The notes beneath the pieces are model-generated. The model was not told the origin of the DNA and did not search any database. It saw nothing but the letters and a program-made list of their open reading frames with translations. Source: Pseudomonadota bacterium (GTDB taxonomy: Bacteria > Pseudomonadota > Alphaproteobacteria > UBA9219 > RGZA01). From it: a stretch of DNA of 8,166 bases. The stretch is taken from positions 1 to 8,166 of the forward strand of contig JACQAB010000038.1 in the NCBI GenBank assembly GCA_016195205.1. The letters are read 5' to 3'. Of this stretch, positions 5,711 to 8,166 are shown in pieces. The translations under genes were made by a program, and so were the position numbers. Position 1 is the first letter of the stretch. Every line of letters starts with the position of its first letter.

Positions 5711-6721
5711 TGCTAATGGCCAGCGCGGCTTTGGCGCAAAATCGAGAGAATCAATAAAGCCCAGGCGCAGCTTCTCGATTCCCGCCCAGGCCACCATGAC
5801 GGCGTTGTCGGTGCACAAGGCCGGGGGCGGGGCGCAGAAATTCAAACCGGCCTGGGCGGCGCTGTCGCTTAAAGTTTTGCGCAGGGCGCCGTTGGCCGCC
5901 ACGCCGCCCGCCACCACCAGCGTGGTTCCTTGCGGGAAGTCTTTTTTGAATTGCGCCATGGCGCGCTTGGTGCGGTCGGCCAGGCAGGCGCACACCACGC
6001 GCTGAAAGGATGCGGCAACGTCTGCTTTATCCTGCGGCGTCAGGCCCGGCATGCCATGTACCAGATGCCGCACCGAGGTTTTCAATCCTGAAAAGGAAAA
6101 ATCAAATCCTTTGCGCCCCACCATGGGCTGCGGCAGGTCAAAACGCTTGGCGTTACCTGTCTGTGCAGCTTTTTCAATCGCCGGGCCACCGGGAAAACCC
6201 AGATCAAGAAGCTTGGCGACTTTATCGAACGCCTCGCCCGCGGCGTCATCCAGCGTAGTGCCGTAAAGCCGATAGCGCCCCACATCTTCCACCGCCAGCA
6301 ATTGGCAATGCCCGCCTGACACCAGCAGCAACAGATAAGGAAATTCAACATTGTCGGTCAGACGTGGCGTAAGCGCATGCGCTTCTAAATGGTTCACGGC
6401 CAGAAACGGCTTGCTTAAGGCCAAAGCGAAGGCCTTGGCCGTCATCGCGCCGACCATCACCCCGCCAATCAGGCCTGGCCCGCAGGTGGCGGCGATGGCA
6501 TCCACCTCGTCAAAGCGCAAGCGGCTTTGGGCAAACACCTTTTCAATCAGCGAATCCAGATGGGCCAAATGGCTGCGTGCGGCGATTTCAGGCACCACCC
6601 CGCCGAAGCGGCGGTGGTCTTCCGTTTGCGACAGCAACGCTTCAGCAAGAATCTGCCGTTCGGCGTTTACCAGCGCCGCCGCCGTTTCATCGCAGGAGGT
6701 TTCAAGGCCCAGAACGATCAT
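5699..6721 (-). CDS. tsaD: tRNA N6-adenosine threonylcarbamoyltransferase TsaD
   Basis: TsaD transfers the threonylcarbamoyl group from threonylcarbamoyl-AMP to A37 of tRNAs that read ANN codons (t6A), working with TsaB and TsaE. The 340-aa length is standard. ETSCDET at 7-13 opens the ASKHA-type fold. The metal ligands H111 and H115 lie in NHLEAH, and the third, D305, in CTDNAVM. SGGH is at 135-138 and GEAFDKVAK at 162-170. All key residues are present, so the enzyme should be active. The ATG at 6721 has an AAGG-like site a few bases upstream and matches the family start. The family sequence ends around PRWPL; the final SSE and the stop come from the inverted repeat, so the element appears to have replaced or slightly extended the original end. 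It is the first gene of a minus-strand block with gpsA and EVE. Confidence 0.97.
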   Translation of the reverse strand: MIVLGLETSCDETAAALVNAERQILAEALLSQTEDHRRFGGVVPEIAARSHLAHLDSLIEKVFAQSRLRFDEVDAIAATCGPGLIGGVMVGAMTAKAFALALSKPFLAVNHLEAHALTPRLTDNVEFPYLLLLVSGGHCQLLAVEDVGRYRLYGTTLDDAAGEAFDKVAKLLDLGFPGGPAIEKAAQTGNAKRFDLPQPMVGRKGFDFSFSGLKTSVRHLVHGMPGLTPQDKADVAASFQRVVCACLADRTKRAMAQFKKDFPQGTTLVVAGGVAANGALRKTLSDSAAQAGLNFCAPPPALCTDNAVMVAWAGIEKLRLGFIDSLDFAPKPRWPLASSE

Positions 6722-6731
6722 ATGGGCCTTA

Positions 6732-6737
6732 TATAAT
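6732..6737 (+). promoter_or_regulatory. candidate -10 element for the HIG1-etfBA operon
   Basis: TATAAT is a perfect -10 hexamer within the 58-base gap separating divergent tsaD from the HIG1-like gene, and would leave a leader of about 36 bases. No recognisable -35 is seen at 16-18 bp spacing, and there is no TG extension. The same bases also form an AT-rich patch just before the tsaD start on the other strand. The assignment is therefore weak. Confidence 0.3.
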
Positions 6738-6779
6738 CCAGCCTTTACCCTTCCCCAAGTAAATTGCTATAGAGGGATG

Positions 6780-6983
6780 ATGAGCATCGCTTTCGCTGTA
6801 ATGATGGGTTTGGCCGCGTTGACCACATTGGGGGTGCTTATCCTTGGCGTGGTTAGCATGGCAAAAGGCGGCGAATTCAACCGCAAATACGGCAACAAGC
6901 TTATGCGCTGGCGCGTGGGCTTGCAGGCGCTGGCGCTTACGTTCTTCGTTCTGGCCATGGTGAGCGGCCGGACCCCCCACTAG
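6780..6983 (+). CDS. HIG1 domain (twin transmembrane) protein
   Basis: This 67-aa inner-membrane protein has two hydrophobic helices at about residues 3-26 and 46-62. A short basic loop between them holds the HIG1 hallmark GGEFNRKYGNKLMRWR, about 30-45. This arrangement is typical of alphaproteobacterial 'hypoxia induced protein conserved region' proteins, relatives of the mitochondrial factors that associate with cytochrome oxidase and respiratory supercomplexes. Two consecutive ATGs occur, at 6777 and 6780; the second is preferred because AGAGG (6771-6775) lies four bases before it, while the first would be only one base away. The gene ends 15 bases before etfB and is probably co-transcribed with it, which fits a respiratory role. 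In many alphaproteobacteria a cob(I)alamin adenosyltransferase gene sits between HIG1 and etfB; it is absent here. Confidence 0.9.
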   Translation: MSIAFAVMMGLAALTTLGVLILGVVSMAKGGEFNRKYGNKLMRWRVGLQALALTFFVLAMVSGRTPH

Positions 6984-6998
6984 TTTTTCCAGGTTCGC

Positions 6999-7742
6999 AT
7001 GAAAATCCTTGTTTCCGTCAAGCGCGTGATCGACTTCAACGTGAAGGTGCGCGTGAAGTCCGACAAGACGGGCGTGGAAACCGCCAACGTGAAAATGTCG
7101 ATGAATCCTTTCGACGAAATCGCCGTGGAAGAGGCGGTGCGTTTGAAAGAAAAGGGCGCGGCGACCGAAGTGGTGGCCGTCACCATCGGCCCGGCGGCTT
7201 GCCATGAAACCCTGCGTACCGCTTTGGCCATGGGCGCCGACCGCGCCGTGCATATTCCGTTCGAAGGCGAAACTCAGCCGCTGGGCGTGGCCAAGGCGCT
7301 GAAGCTTCTGGTCGATCAGGAAAAACCGGGCCTGGTCATTCTGGGCAAACAGGCCATTGACGGCGACAATAACCAGGTGGGGCAGATGCTGGCGGCCTTG
7401 CTCAACTGGCCGCAGGCAACGTTTGCCTCAAAAGTGGAAATCAGCGGCGGCAGCGCCAAGGTGGTGCGCGAGATCGACGGCGGGCTGGAAACGATTGAAG
7501 TGAAAACGCCCTGCGTTATCAGCGCCGATTTGCGTTTGAACGAGCCGCGCTATGCCACTCTGCCCAACATCATGAAAGCGAAGAAGAAGCCGATTGAAAC
7601 CTTTGAAGCTAAGGGCGCCGACATGGCCCCGCGCCTGAAAATTGTGAAAGTGGAGGAACCCTCGGGCCGCAAGGCGGGCATCAAGGTGCCGGATGTGGCC
7701 ACGCTGGTGGATAAGCTGAAAAATGAGGCAAAGGTTTTATGA
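6999..7742 (+). CDS. etfB: electron transfer flavoprotein subunit beta
   Basis: EtfB pairs with EtfA to form the soluble FAD- and AMP-containing carrier that takes electrons from acyl-CoA and related dehydrogenases to ETF-ubiquinone oxidoreductase. The 247-aa length is usual for the group close to the mitochondrial protein. MKILVSVKRVID opens the fold, AMGADRAVHI (77-86) and KQAIDGDNNQVGQ (117-129) belong to the AMP-binding region, and the subunit signature runs through about 157-185. ADLRLNEPRYATLPNIMKAK (176-195) is the dehydrogenase recognition loop, with L188 matching the leucine that anchors partner dehydrogenases in the human protein. AGG lies five bases before the ATG. Its stop overlaps the etfA start in an ATGA arrangement, which favours balanced production of the two subunits. 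The recognition loop suggests the ordinary respiratory type of ETF, not a bifurcating one. Confidence 0.97.
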   Translation: MKILVSVKRVIDFNVKVRVKSDKTGVETANVKMSMNPFDEIAVEEAVRLKEKGAATEVVAVTIGPAACHETLRTALAMGADRAVHIPFEGETQPLGVAKALKLLVDQEKPGLVILGKQAIDGDNNQVGQMLAALLNWPQATFASKVEISGGSAKVVREIDGGLETIEVKTPCVISADLRLNEPRYATLPNIMKAKKKPIETFEAKGADMAPRLKIVKVEEPSGRKAGIKVPDVATLVDKLKNEAKVL

Positions 7743-8166
7743 CACGCGCTTTAGTCATCATCGAACATGACGGGCAGAAAGTCCGTCCCGCCAGCCGCAA
7801 CGCGATTACGGCGGCGAAGAAAGTCGGGCCAGTCGATGCGCTGGTCATGGCCGAAAACGCCGCGCCCGTGGCCGCGGAAGCCGCGAAAATCGCCGGGGTG
7901 GAAAAGGTTTTTGCTTCCAGCGCGCCGCATTTCAAGGGTGATTTGGCTGAAAATCAGGCCCCGCTGGTGGCGCAGTTGGCTAAAAACTACACGCATGTGT
8001 TCGCGCCGGGCACCACCTTCGGCAAAAACCTGTTGCCACGCGCGGGCGCGCTGCTGGACGTGGCGCCGATTTCCGACATCATCGGCGTGGAAAGCGCCGA
8101 CACGTTCCGCCGCCCCATTTACGCGGGCAACGCCATTGCCACCGTGCAATCCTCCGACAAAATCAA
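7739..8166 (+). CDS. etfA: electron transfer flavoprotein subunit alpha, N-terminal part (runs off the window)
   Basis: The frame starts at an ATG overlapping the etfB stop by four bases, with AAGG at 7731-7734 as ribosome site, and stays open to the window end. About 142 of the usual ~310 residues are present. The visible part is the EtfA N-terminal domain: ALVIIEHDGQKVRPASRNAI near the start, then HVFAPGTTFGKNLLPRAGA around 82-100, and a conserved DVAPISDIIGVE stretch around 103-114. The C-terminal FAD-binding domain lies beyond the window, so cofactor residues cannot be checked. Position directly after etfB and the coupled start make the identification secure. Confidence 0.95.
   Translation, partial: MTRALVIIEHDGQKVRPASRNAITAAKKVGPVDALVMAENAAPVAAEAAKIAGVEKVFASSAPHFKGDLAENQAPLVAQLAKNYTHVFAPGTTFGKNLLPRAGALLDVAPISDIIGVESADTFRRPIYAGNAIATVQSSDKI

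Noticed and set aside
6351..6776. A long + strand open frame running through the 5' half of tsaD into the HIG1 gene, suggesting a 210-aa protein.
   Set aside because: The first 140 residues are antisense to tsaD and look non-coding. Only the final part from 6780 has a family match and a ribosome site.

Overview
The window looks like a chromosomal segment of an alphaproteobacterium whose order I cannot fix. The evidence is the gene content: a HIG1-type 'twin transmembrane' protein directly ahead of etfB-etfA, a tsaD-gpsA-EVE block, and an alphaproteobacterial-style acetyl-CoA synthetase. Core genes are GC-rich with G/C-ending codons. Most of the DNA is ordinary housekeeping sequence.

Layout. 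Positions 1-165 are open and may be the tail of a protein cut by the window edge. Positions 166-345 are non-coding with short inverted repeats. A 278-aa protein of unknown function follows on + (346-1182). It converges on acs (minus, 1255-3189) across a GC-rich hairpin. Positions 3190-3494 separate acs from a divergent 79-aa gene (3495-3734, +), whose product resembles the signalling tip of methyl-accepting chemotaxis proteins. This gene converges on an AT-richer orphan of 136 aa (minus, 3749-4159). Upstream of that orphan lies the minus-strand block tsaD (5699-6721), gpsA (4618-5625) and an EVE-domain gene (4214-4618); the last two are coupled by a TAATG overlap. Between tsaD and gpsA is a long imperfect inverted repeat built from a 7-bp unit, and it supplies the tsaD stop codon. 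Divergent from tsaD on + are the HIG1-like gene (6780-6983), etfB (6999-7742) and the start of etfA (7739 to the window end), packed as an operon.

Functions. Acs activates acetate to acetyl-CoA. ETF passes electrons from flavin dehydrogenases to ETF-ubiquinone oxidoreductase, and HIG1 proteins are linked to respiratory membranes, so the right-hand operon is respiratory. TsaD makes the t6A base of ANN-decoding tRNAs, GpsA makes sn-glycerol-3-phosphate for phospholipids, and EVE proteins are thought to bind modified bases.

I found no convincing new multi-gene system. The items most worth following are the small chemoreceptor-tip-like protein, the tsaD-gpsA repeat, the low-GC orphan and the unknown 278-aa protein. 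The first nine bases equal the end of a common Illumina adapter, so the left edge should be treated with caution.
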